Below are positions 48,370 through 56,204 of a stretch of 64,000 nucleotides of DNA, in pieces. This stretch comes from Agromyces flavus. GTDB lineage: Bacteria > Actinomycetota > Actinomycetes > Actinomycetales > Microbacteriaceae. The translations under genes and the position numbers were made by a program. The number at the start of each line of letters is the position of its first letter. The stretch's first letter is position 1. Location of the stretch: assembly GCF_900104685.1 (NCBI RefSeq), contig NZ_LT629755.1:1798001-1862000 (forward strand), in the 5' to 3' direction. The notes below the pieces were generated by a model. The model did not search any database and had not been told where the DNA came from. It saw only the letters and a program-made list of their open reading frames with translations.

Positions 48370-48813
48370 ATGCCCCGTTCCCGCCGTGTCGGCGCGACAC
48401 CCGCCTCGCCGAGGCGCCTCGCACGTGATCGCCACGGTCGGGGCATGCGGTCGGCGGTCACCGGGCCGCACCTCGAACCCCTGCGGACGCGGATCGAGGA
48501 CTTCGACGTGACGGTCGCCTCGACGGCCGCCTACCTGCGCGGGCTCTGGCCCGATCTCGAGGGGGTCACCTTCCAGGTCGCCGACGCACCCGCCGAGGCC
48601 ATCCACGACGACCATGTCGACCGCTGGAAGGTCTACCACGACGATCGCCGCATCGTCTTCTTCCGGCTCCCGATCGTCCGGTTCCTACGCACGCAGGAAG
48701 GCGAGGAGAAGGACGAGAAGCTGCTCGTCGAGAGCTGCGTCTTCCGCGCGGTCGCCGACTTCCTCGGGCGTGACCCGTGGGAGCTCGCGCCAGGGCGGTA
48801 CCGGCACTTCTGA
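48370..48813 (+). CDS. Metallopeptidase-family (Rv3259-like) protein lacking the HExxH motif
   Basis: This 147-residue cytosolic protein has the size and neighbourhood of Rv3259, annotated as a zincin-type metallopeptidase family. After a basic N-terminus it reads HLEPLRTRIEDFDVTVASTAAYL, YHDDRRIVFFRLPIVRF and LLVESCVFRAVADFLGRDPWELAPGRYRHF. The position where HExxH would be expected holds VESCVFRAVADFLG, so zinc proteolysis is unlikely. It could be a pseudo-enzyme or binding protein. It is divergent from DUF3499. Confidence 0.78.
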   Translation: MPRSRRVGATPASPRRLARDRHGRGMRSAVTGPHLEPLRTRIEDFDVTVASTAAYLRGLWPDLEGVTFQVADAPAEAIHDDHVDRWKVYHDDRRIVFFRLPIVRFLRTQEGEEKDEKLLVESCVFRAVADFLGRDPWELAPGRYRHF

Positions 48814-48831
48814 GTCACGGGGCGGCGCGTG

Positions 48832-50268
48832 CTACTGGGGGTAGACGCGCACCGGCGCGTCGAGCGGGCCGGGCGGCGAGACCGGCATCGATGAGAGCTC
48901 CGCGTCGCCGCTGAACGACACCGTGGCATGCAGGCCCTCGACGCCCGTGAGCACGACGCGTGCGTCGGGTGACAGGTCGACGGATGCCGTTGCGCCGGCG
49001 GGCACGCCGATCTCGCGCTCCGCGCCGTCGACCTCCACCGAGACGGTCGCCTCGCCGTCACCGGGATTGGTGATGTGCAGGACCGCACCGGGCCCGGGCG
49101 GGACCGCCACGGTCGCGCCGTCCAGCAGGGGGGCCGTCGACGTCGTCCAGGAGAGGTCGGCGACGATCGGGTCGTCGCCGTCGCCGAGCACGGTGGCCCG
49201 CGCGGCGGCGACCACCGGCGCATCGGCGGTCACGAGCAAGGTGTAGGACCCGGGATCGACCGTGCCGAGGGGCACGTCGAGCGTGCGGCCGGCGACCAGC
49301 TCGGCCTCGATCCGGGCCTCGACCTCGCCGTCCTCGCCGATCAGCTCGATGGCGGCCACCGTGTCGGCCTCGGGCGCGAGGAGCCGGACCGCGGGATGGT
49401 CGTCGCCTTCCGCATGGTCCTCCTGCGGGGCGACCCCGCGACGGTCCACGATCACGACGCCCGGGATGACCTGCGCCGTCGCGGGCGTCGCGGCCGGACC
49501 GGAGAGCTCGACGCCTGCGGGTTCCAGGCCCAGCACGACCGAATGCTGGAGCGCGGCAGCCACGGGGCCGCCCGTGCTCGTCACGTGCACGACCGTGGAC
49601 CGCATGTTGGGTGCCAGCCCGGCCAGGGAGATCACCCGCTGCGTGCCGGGCGGCAGGACCACCCCGATCGCGGCGGGGGCGTCGATGGGGCCGCCCTCGC
49701 CGATGACACGGACGTCGACCGTCGACGCCACCGCACCAGGGTTCGCGATGAAGACGAGCCCCGAACGGCCGACGTCGGTGGCTCCGGCGACGAGCCACGA
49801 TTCGGTGGCCGGCTCGGTGCACGCGGCCGCGGCGAATCCGCTGATGGACGTGGCCTCGGCCGACTGCGACTGCGCGCCCGCGAGCAGACCGGCGTCGACG
49901 GCCCCGGGCTCCGCGGCGATCGAGATCGGACCGCCGTCGGTCGCCGACGCGGGATTGTCGGGCGCCTCGACCGGTGCCTGTTCGACGAGCGCATCCGCCG
50001 GATCTGCGGCGATGGCGACCGGCGCCGCGCCGAACGAGGTCGCCGTGGTGGCCTCGGCCGAGTCCTCCGCGAGCTCGAGGAGCGGCCCCGGGCAGACGCG
50101 GAGCTGGCGGCTCTCGGCCGGCTGCACGACCACGGACGGCGCGTCGGTCTCCACCTCGGGCAGGGGCGCCACGACGGCGGCGGCCAGGATGCCTGCGGCG
50201 ACCGCGACGGCGGCGACCACCGATGCGCCCCGTCCGACGCCGACGAGCAGTTCACGCCTGATGCGCAT
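48832..50268 (-). CDS. DUF5719 secreted/membrane-anchored protein
   Basis: This 478-residue protein has one N-terminal transmembrane or signal-anchor segment (about 15-37) followed by a long extracytoplasmic, Ala/Val/Asp-rich region with repeated beta-sandwich-like strands (LVFIANPGAVASTVDVRVIG; VLHITNPGDGEATVSVEV). It matches DUF5719. GGAGGT seven bases before ATG 50268 fixes the start over GTG 50277. It begins inside the end of the upstream glycosyltransferase gene (17-base overlap), so the two should work together, perhaps in an envelope glycoprotein or glycan assembly. Confidence 0.82.
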   Translation of the reverse strand: MRIRRELLVGVGRGASVVAAVAVAAGILAAAVVAPLPEVETDAPSVVVQPAESRQLRVCPGPLLELAEDSAEATTATSFGAAPVAIAADPADALVEQAPVEAPDNPASATDGGPISIAAEPGAVDAGLLAGAQSQSAEATSISGFAAAACTEPATESWLVAGATDVGRSGLVFIANPGAVASTVDVRVIGEGGPIDAPAAIGVVLPPGTQRVISLAGLAPNMRSTVVHVTSTGGPVAAALQHSVVLGLEPAGVELSGPAATPATAQVIPGVVIVDRRGVAPQEDHAEGDDHPAVRLLAPEADTVAAIELIGEDGEVEARIEAELVAGRTLDVPLGTVDPGSYTLLVTADAPVVAAARATVLGDGDDPIVADLSWTTSTAPLLDGATVAVPPGPGAVLHITNPGDGEATVSVEVDGAEREIGVPAGATASVDLSPDARVVLTGVEGLHATVSFSGDAELSSMPVSPPGPLDAPVRVYPQ

Positions 50269-53200
50269 CGCGGTCACCTCCGGTCGCGTCGGTGCCGACG
50301 ACGAGGTCGGCGCTGGATGTCGCTGGCTCCGGGCCGCGCTCGTATTCCGCTTCGGGCGCCCGGTCGGAGTCGGGGAGGCCGTGATCGGGCTCGGCCTGGG
50401 ACTCCGGCTCCGGCTCCGGCTCCGGGTCGACGGGTCGCTCCGAGTCGGCCGGGGCGGCCGATGCCTCCGGGGCGGATGGCTCCGGGGCGGCGGGCGCTGC
50501 GGCGCCGGCCGGGCCCGCGGGGGTCCGGCGCGGCCATCTCGGACGTCGCCTCGCCCGCTGCGACGGCGGGCGCCGATCGGGTTCGCGCCCGCCTCCGGTC
50601 GGGATCGACAGCAGGACGGCCGAGCCGATCACGATGAGCTGTCCCGCGACGATCCATCCCGCGGCCGGATCGGCGGCCGGGATCTGCGCTCCCGGCGCGT
50701 CCGGCTGTGCATCCGCGAAGCGCCACAGCGGACCGAAGTCGGTGTCGCCGCTCGCGGTCACCTGGGCGTTGCCGTCGAGTGCGACCGTCGCCCGCTGTTC
50801 CACCGCGGCCGCGCCGGGGTCGTCGCCGGCCGGCCCCAGGAGCACGTACGACAGGCCGAAGCGCTCGACGGCGGCCGTGGCGTCGTACCCGCTGCGCGAG
50901 GCGAGGTTGCCCGCGAGGTCGGCGATCGCCTCGGTGGTGTCGGTGAGCTCACGCTGCGTCGCCGCGAGCGTGGACTGGATGTCGAGCGTCGCACCGGTGC
51001 CGCGCTCGATCGTGGCGCGGAGGCCTCCGCCCGTCGTCGGATCGATGCGCAGGGTGCCGACCCGCGGATCGGTGGCAGCCTCGGCCTCGACGAAGGCGGG
51101 AAGGGTGCGTTCGGGTGCCGGCCCGATCGGCGCGCGCCCGAGCGCGAGGAGCACCAGCGCGGGCGCGACCGCCACGAGGGAGCACACGGTCACCAGTGCG
51201 GCGACCGCGGCCGCCCCGCGGCGCAATCCGTCGAGTGCGAGCACGGCGGCCCCGCTGAGTCCGAGCCACATGAGGCTGAGCCCGGCTCCCGCCCAGAGCG
51301 GGACCGGCAGGTCGCCGGAGACCGCGAACGCGATCCCGCTCGCGAGCACGGCGGTCGCATAGCCCGCCGTGGCGATGCCGAGCGAGAGCAGTCCGGCGCG
51401 GAACCGCGGTGTCGCGACGACCGCGAGCGCGACGAGCACCAGCGGAGCGAGGAGCACCCCGAGCACGACGGGAAGCGGCACGAACTCGGCGACGACCCCG
51501 TCGAACAGGTCCTCCCAGCGCGCCCAGCCGTCCGACGACTGGCCGAGCGCGGCTTGGAACGGCGTCGGCGCGGCGGACCACTGCGGCACCCCGGGATCGG
51601 CGAACACCGCGAGAGGCGTACCGCGCGTCCACTGCTGGACGAGGAGCGGCAGGAAGAGCGCGATGGCCGGGAGGGGGATGCCGACGAGGCGCACGGCGGC
51701 CCGCCGGCTGAGCGGCAGGGCGACGAGCCACCCGAGGATGAGGGCGGGCGCGAGCGTCGGGGCGCACGCGAGGATCGCGGCGAACACGAGCGACGCGCCG
51801 GCGGCCGCCGCCCACGAGGCACCCGCCGCGAACATCAGCACGACGAGCCAGGGCAGCAGCATGTGAGCGAGCACCGGACCCGGTCGGCCGACGGCGAGCG
51901 CCTCGAGCAACGGCGGCGCCGCGGCCCACAGGATGCCGCCGAGCACGCGCAGGGAGGCCCGTTCGGTCAGGCGCGATGCGGCGAACCAGCCGCCCAGCGC
52001 GGAGACCGGGATCGCCAGGAGCCACAGCGCGATCATCGCGCCGGACGGGTTCCAGAACGACAGCGAGCCGAGGGTCGCGAGCACGCCCGCGAACGGATCG
52101 GCCGCGCCCATGAAGCCGCCGCCGAGGTCACGCCATCCGGCGGCGGCGTTCCGCCAGAGGCTCGCCACGTCGGGTGAGAGCGGGAGCAGTCCGCCGCCGG
52201 CGATGGCGCCGCCCGCCGCGATGGGGGCGAACAGCACGACCGAGGCGACGACGCCGGCGAGCAGGACCCATCCGCCCCCCGTCTGGAGGAAGCGCAGCTC
52301 ATCGGCCCGGCCCCTCGCCCGCTGTCGCCGAGCCTCGGCCGCCTGCTGCCGCCGGAGCCGCACCTCGTCGGCGCGAATGCGCAGCGGAGCGAGCGCGGAC
52401 CATCGGGCGGTCTTCGCAGCGGACAGCGCTCGCCTCGAGCGGATGACGCGCTGCGGCGTGACCATGGTCTCGACCGCCGCGCGGAACTCGCCCGCGATGC
52501 TTCCCGGGGACTTGACCAGCAGGTGGCGGATCGACCGGAGCACCGCGATGGGCAGGAGCGCCAGCCAGTGGAGCGGGGCGAGCACGGCCGGCGCATACAC
52601 GAGGCGGCGATGCAGCTGCGCGGCGCGCGCCTCGCGCGCACGCCGGCGGGCCGCGCGCCCACCCCGAACGGATCCCTGTCCGGCGACGCCGCCGTCGGCG
52701 TAGCGGATCCGAGCGGCGGGCACGGCGACGACCCGGTGACCCGCGAGCCGCGCCCGGACACCCAGGTCGAGGCCGTCGTCAACGGTCGGCAGCGCGGGAT
52801 CGAGGCCGCCGAGCCGGCGCCACACGGCGTGCCGGACGAGGAGGCCGACCGAGTCGGCGCCGAGCACGTCGGAGAGGTCGTCGTGCTGGCCCTGGTCGAG
52901 CTCGTCGTCGACGACCGGGAGGCTGCGGCCCGACCGCGTCATCGACCGGCCGAATCGCAGGATGCGCGCGGGCTCGTCCCAATCCACGAGCTTGGGCGCG
53001 GCGATCGCCGCCGACCGGGCCGTGGCGAGTTCGGCGACGAGCGCCTCCAACGCACCGGGTTCGGGCGCGGCATCCTCGGTGAGCAACCAGATCGCCTCGT
53101 CGTCGCCGGACGGCTCGGGCAACGTCGACTCGACCGCACGAACGGCGTCGCCGAACGGGAGGACCGTCTCGAGCTGGACGACGTGCTCCGGCTCCGCCGC

Positions 53201-53353
53201 CTCGACGGCGGCGCGCGTCGCGTCGTCGCTGCGCAGGAGCACGACGGCGAGGGCGTCGGCCGGGCGTCGCTGGGCGCGAAGCGCCGCCAGCGTGGCGGCG
53301 AGGCGGTCGCCGCCATGCTGCACGACGAGGACGGCGGTGACTCCAGGGAACAT
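50252..53353 (-). CDS. Large membrane glycosyltransferase (GT2 domain plus polytopic region)
   Basis: This 1033-residue protein has an N-terminal family 2 glycosyltransferase fold (VTAVLVVQHGGDRLAATLAAL; VVLLRSDDATRAAV; GADSVGLLVRHAVWRRLGGLD, residues 1-240). Then come a paired hydrophobic region (about 290-320), ten or more transmembrane segments (370-740) and an extracytoplasmic section with a final membrane helix near 890. The C-terminal 110 residues are Glu/Pro/Ala-rich and disordered. The donor and acceptor are unknown. ATG 53353 is preceded at seven bases by TATGCT. Related proteins sit next to DUF5719 and WhiB2 in many actinobacteria. Confidence 0.82.
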   Translation of the reverse strand: MFPGVTAVLVVQHGGDRLAATLAALRAQRRPADALAVVLLRSDDATRAAVEAAEPEHVVQLETVLPFGDAVRAVESTLPEPSGDDEAIWLLTEDAAPEPGALEALVAELATARSAAIAAPKLVDWDEPARILRFGRSMTRSGRSLPVVDDELDQGQHDDLSDVLGADSVGLLVRHAVWRRLGGLDPALPTVDDGLDLGVRARLAGHRVVAVPAARIRYADGGVAGQGSVRGGRAARRRAREARAAQLHRRLVYAPAVLAPLHWLALLPIAVLRSIRHLLVKSPGSIAGEFRAAVETMVTPQRVIRSRRALSAAKTARWSALAPLRIRADEVRLRRQQAAEARRQRARGRADELRFLQTGGGWVLLAGVVASVVLFAPIAAGGAIAGGGLLPLSPDVASLWRNAAAGWRDLGGGFMGAADPFAGVLATLGSLSFWNPSGAMIALWLLAIPVSALGGWFAASRLTERASLRVLGGILWAAAPPLLEALAVGRPGPVLAHMLLPWLVVLMFAAGASWAAAAGASLVFAAILACAPTLAPALILGWLVALPLSRRAAVRLVGIPLPAIALFLPLLVQQWTRGTPLAVFADPGVPQWSAAPTPFQAALGQSSDGWARWEDLFDGVVAEFVPLPVVLGVLLAPLVLVALAVVATPRFRAGLLSLGIATAGYATAVLASGIAFAVSGDLPVPLWAGAGLSLMWLGLSGAAVLALDGLRRGAAAVAALVTVCSLVAVAPALVLLALGRAPIGPAPERTLPAFVEAEAATDPRVGTLRIDPTTGGGLRATIERGTGATLDIQSTLAATQRELTDTTEAIADLAGNLASRSGYDATAAVERFGLSYVLLGPAGDDPGAAAVEQRATVALDGNAQVTASGDTDFGPLWRFADAQPDAPGAQIPAADPAAGWIVAGQLIVIGSAVLLSIPTGGGREPDRRPPSQRARRRPRWPRRTPAGPAGAAAPAAPEPSAPEASAAPADSERPVDPEPEPEPESQAEPDHGLPDSDRAPEAEYERGPEPATSSADLVVGTDATGGDRDAHQA

Positions 53354-53360
53354 CGGGGAC

Positions 53361-53366
53361 AGCATA
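53361..53366 (-). promoter_or_regulatory. -10 hexamer TATGCT of the large glycosyltransferase (leaderless)
   Basis: TATGCT on the minus strand ends seven bases before ATG 53353, favouring that start over upstream in-frame ATG 53365 and GTG 53380. Confidence 0.42.
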
Positions 53367-53441
53367 GGCGGCGGTCCCACTGCGATCGATCACGTTGCGG
53401 GCGTGCCTCGAATCACGCGCCCCGCCGGCCGCTGGGAGCGC

Positions 53442-53762
53442 TCAGCCGGCCTGCCGCCGCAGCTTGCGCCGCTCGCGCTCGGAGAGCCCGCCCCAGATGC
53501 CGAATCGCTCGTCGTTGGCGAGCGCGTACTCGAGGCACTCGGCGCGGACCTCGCAGCCGGTGCAGATGCGCTTCGCGTCCCGCGTGGATCCGCCCTTCTC
53601 GGGGAAGAACGCCTCCGGATCGGTCTGCGCGCACAGCGCGTCGGTCTGCCACGCCAGTTGGTTGTCGTCGTCTGCGACCCCGCGAACCCCCGGAACGCCG
53701 AGCCGCACGGGGTCGACGAACCAATCCTCAGGTACCCCAGAACGATATTCAGGCCTGCCCAT
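53442..53762 (-). CDS. whiB2: WhiB-family iron-sulfur regulator, WhiB2/WhmD type
   Basis: This 106-residue Wbl protein has cluster cysteines C44, C67, C70 and C76 (ALCAQTDPEAFFPEKGGSTRDAKRICTGCEVRAECLEYAL) and GIWGGLSERERRKLRR. The pattern matches Streptomyces WhiB and mycobacterial WhiB2/WhmD, which act with WhiA in sporulation septation or cell division. ATG 53762 follows GGGAG at five bases. Its promoter has a 7-bp inverted repeat covering the -10, so it is likely repressed or activated by a dimeric factor. Confidence 0.93.
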   Translation of the reverse strand: MGRPEYRSGVPEDWFVDPVRLGVPGVRGVADDDNQLAWQTDALCAQTDPEAFFPEKGGSTRDAKRICTGCEVRAECLEYALANDERFGIWGGLSERERRKLRRQAG

Positions 53763-53812
53763 ATCGTCTCCCACCCAGTTGTACCGACATCCCCGAGGGG
53801 CGTGTCATGAAC

Positions 53813-53843
53813 AATTACATCGGTGTAATTCGGTGGAAGTCAA
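53813..53843 (-). promoter_or_regulatory. whiB2 promoter with operator-like inverted repeat over the -10
   Basis: Minus strand: TTGACT (53843-53838), 18-base spacer, TGTAAT (53819-53814). AATTACA (53813-53819) and TGTAATT (53824-53830) form a perfect 7-bp inverted repeat with a 4-base centre covering the -10 and the adjoining spacer. A GACAC pentamer, the WhiA core in other actinobacteria, lies at 53806-53802. The leader is about 45 bases. Confidence 0.65.
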
Positions 53844-53893
53844 GTCGCGAATCGTAAACCCTCAATCGTGCATCGAGGCTTCAGCCGGGCCGC

Positions 53894-53912
53894 GACACGC
53901 TGATCGCGTGTC
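53894..53912 (-). terminator. Candidate hairpin after galE
   Basis: GACACGC (53894-53900) pairs with GCGTGTC (53906-53912) around a 5-base loop, 10 bases beyond the galE stop. The stem is short and there is no T-run. Confidence 0.4.
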
Positions 53913-53922
53913 CGAGTCGTGA

Positions 53923-54897
53923 TCACGCGTCGGCGACGGATGCCGCGCGCCGGGCCGACCACGCGCTGGCGACCATCTCGGCGAGCCCGTGACGCATGCG
54001 CCAGTCGAGGTCGCGCGCGGCCAGCTCGCCCGACGCGACGATGCGCGCGGGATCGCCGGCGCGCCGGGGGGCCACCTCGGGTTCGAACGCGATCCCCGTG
54101 ACGCGAGCGACCTCGCGCATGATCTCGCCGACCGAGACCCCGTCGCCCGAGCCGAGGTTGTACACCGGCTCGATCGGCTCGCCCGCATCGAGTCGGCGGG
54201 CCGCCGCGACGTGCGCGTCGGCGAGGTCGGCGACGTGGATGTAGTCGCGCACGCACGTGCCGTCGGGGGTGGGATAGTCGTCGCCGTTGATCCTGGGCGT
54301 CCGGCCGTCGAGCAGCGCGTCGAACACGAGGGGGAACAGGTTGTGCGGGCTCGGGTCGTAGACCTCATCGGTTCCCGAGCCCACCACGTTGAAGTACCGC
54401 AACGACGTGTGACGCAGTCCAGCGGCACGGGCCTGGTCGGCGAGCAGCCACTCGCCCACGAGCTTGGACTCGCCGTACGGCGATTCGGGGTGCTTGGGGG
54501 TCGCCTCGGTGACGAGGTCGACATCGGGCGTGCCGTACACCGCCGCGCTCGACGAGAACACCATGCGGTCGACGCCGCTCGCCTCCATGGCGCCGAGCAG
54601 GGTCGCGGTGCCCGTGACGTTCTGCCGGTAGGTGTGCAGCGGCTGCTTCACCGAGACGCCCGCGTACTTGAAGCCCGCCAGGTGCACGACGCCCACGACG
54701 TCGTGCTCCTCGATGGCCCGCTCGAGCAGCGCGCCGTCGAGGATCGAGCCCTCTACGAACGGCACGCCCCGCGGCACGAATCCTCGCTGTCCCGACGAGA
54801 GGTCGTCGACGACGACCGTCTCGATGTCCTGGGAACGGAACGCCCGCACGACGTGCGCCCCGATGTACCCGGCTCCCCCGGTGACCAGCCAGCTCAT
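53923..54897 (-). CDS. galE: UDP-glucose 4-epimerase
   Basis: This 324-residue extended SDR interconverts UDP-glucose and UDP-galactose. The NAD+ loop GGAGYIG is at residues 7-13, the serine motif is FSSSAAVYG and the catalytic YGESK (about 140-144) is present, followed by RYFNVVGSG and the GDDYPTPDGTCVRDYIHV block that marks GalE. The start ATG 54897 has GGAAGG about seven bases upstream. It feeds UDP-galactose to the surface glycan pathway with manA, manB and ugd. A TAGCAT hexamer about 40 bases upstream is a candidate -10. Confidence 0.94.
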   Translation of the reverse strand: MSWLVTGGAGYIGAHVVRAFRSQDIETVVVDDLSSGQRGFVPRGVPFVEGSILDGALLERAIEEHDVVGVVHLAGFKYAGVSVKQPLHTYRQNVTGTATLLGAMEASGVDRMVFSSSAAVYGTPDVDLVTEATPKHPESPYGESKLVGEWLLADQARAAGLRHTSLRYFNVVGSGTDEVYDPSPHNLFPLVFDALLDGRTPRINGDDYPTPDGTCVRDYIHVADLADAHVAAARRLDAGEPIEPVYNLGSGDGVSVGEIMREVARVTGIAFEPEVAPRRAGDPARIVASGELAARDLDWRMRHGLAEMVASAWSARRAASVADA

Positions 54898-54970
54898 ATC
54901 CGCCTTCCGCCGCCGGTGCGTCCGGCGTCGTGACGATGCTAGCGGCCCGTGGGAACCGGGTCTCGCGGAC

Positions 54971-55120
54971 TCAGGCCCGGCGCAGCGGCATCCGCTCGAC
55001 GTGGCGGTTGCGGTCGCGGATCTCGGGACGGCCGTAGCCGTCGGTGTCGAGCCGGAGCAGCGTCGCGACGACGCCCCAAGCGGCAAGCCCGGCGATGATC
55101 AGCAGCACGATGGTCTCCAT
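54971..55120 (-). CDS. Small single-pass membrane protein (49 residues)
   Basis: METIVLLIIAGLAAWGVVATLL forms one membrane helix, followed by a charged tail LRLDTDGYGRPEIRDRNRHVERMPLRRA. It has no assigned function. The tail and the ATG at 55120 look purposeful: the helix is clean and the gene fills the gap upstream of galE. A CACAAT hexamer seven bases before the ATG is a weak -10 candidate. It is divergent from the GlxA-like regulator, so the two share an upstream region. Confidence 0.6.
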   Translation of the reverse strand: METIVLLIIAGLAAWGVVATLLRLDTDGYGRPEIRDRNRHVERMPLRRA

Positions 55121-55147
55121 GGCAGTAATTGTGCTCCTTGCAACATC

Positions 55148-55204
55148 CTGCCGGAAGTGGCAGACTCGCCATAGATCGACATATTCCTGCCAGTGTCCGC
55201 TGGC
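55148..55204. promoter_or_regulatory. Two inverted repeats in the divergent gap before the GlxA-like gene
   Basis: CTGCC-N6-GGCAG spans 55148-55163 and GCCAG-N6-CTGGC spans 55189-55204. Both have 6-base centres. TCCTGCC is directly repeated at 55146 and 55185, 39 bases apart. They could be operators for the adjacent AraC-type regulator. Confidence 0.4.
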
Positions 55205-55222
55205 CTGCCCGGGAGGCCGCTC

Positions 55223-56179
55223 GTGCTCCAGACCATCGCCTGCATCGCCGTCCCGCAGATGGCGCCGTTCGAGTTCGGAGTCATCTGCGAGGTGTTCGGC
55301 ATCGACCGGGCCGAGCACGGCGGTCCCACGTTCGACTTCCACGTCGTGGCCGCCGAGCCTGGTCCCATCTCCACCAAGCTCGGGTTCGACATCGTCGTGC
55401 ACGAGGGACTCGCGGCGGCAGAGACGGCCGACCTCGTGGCCGTGCCCGCGTCGCTCATCGACGAGCCCGCGCATCCCGAGGTGCTCCGGGTGATCCGCGA
55501 GGCCGTCGACCGAGGCGCGTGGGTGCTCAGCGTCTGCTCCGGCGCATTCACGCTCGGCCGCGCCGGCGTGCTCGCCGGCCGCCGCGCCACGACGCACTGG
55601 ATGTACACCGATCGGATGGCCGACGAGTTCCCCGACACCGTGGTCGACCCCGACGTGCTCTTCGTGCAGGACGGCAAGGTCGTCACGGGCGCCGGCACCG
55701 CCGCCGGCATCGATGCGGCGCTGCACATCGTCCGCACCGAGCTCGGCGCGAGCGCCGCCAACATCGTCGCCCGCCGGATGGTCGTACCGCCCCAGCGCGA
55801 CGGCGGTCAGTCCCAGTTCATCCAGACGCCCGTCGCAGAGGTGCGCACCGACTCGTTCGCGCGCGTCACCGAGTGGATGCTCGAGCACCTCGACGAGGAC
55901 CTCACGGTCGACCGCCTCGCGCGCACCGCCCTGATGTCGCCGCGCACCTTCGCGCGCAAGTTCCGTGCCGAGACCGGCACGACGCCGAACGCCTGGCTCA
56001 ACCGGCAGCGGCTGCTCCGCGCGCAGCAGCTGCTCGAGGAGACCGACCTCACGCTCGAGGAGATCGCCCGCGAGACGGGCTTCGGCGCGGCCGCGGTCAT
56101 GCGGCACCACTTCGTGAAGGTGCTCCAGACCACTCCGACGCAGTACCGCCGGGTCTTCGGGCCGCGTCAGGTCGGCTGA
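55223..56179 (+). CDS. GlxA-family transcriptional regulator (DJ-1/PfpI plus AraC HTH)
   Basis: This 318-residue regulator has an N-terminal amidotransferase-like domain with an intact-looking nucleophile elbow VLSVCSGAFTLGRAGVLAGRRATTHW, then an AraC/XylS C-terminal pair of helix-turn-helices (LTVDRLARTALMSPRTFARKFRAETGTTPNAWL and LTLEEIARETGFGAAAVMRHHFVKVLQTTPTQYRR). Family members typically activate amino-acid, choline or glycine-betaine genes; the ligand is unknown. GTG 55223 follows GGGAGG at six bases. A GTG at 55193 with CATATT seven bases ahead is a possible alternative. Confidence 0.88.
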   Translation: MLQTIACIAVPQMAPFEFGVICEVFGIDRAEHGGPTFDFHVVAAEPGPISTKLGFDIVVHEGLAAAETADLVAVPASLIDEPAHPEVLRVIREAVDRGAWVLSVCSGAFTLGRAGVLAGRRATTHWMYTDRMADEFPDTVVDPDVLFVQDGKVVTGAGTAAGIDAALHIVRTELGASAANIVARRMVVPPQRDGGQSQFIQTPVAEVRTDSFARVTEWMLEHLDEDLTVDRLARTALMSPRTFARKFRAETGTTPNAWLNRQRLLRAQQLLEETDLTLEEIARETGFGAAAVMRHHFVKVLQTTPTQYRRVFGPRQVG

Positions 56180-56204
56180 GCGTCCTCGCGCGGCCTGGCG
56201 CGCC

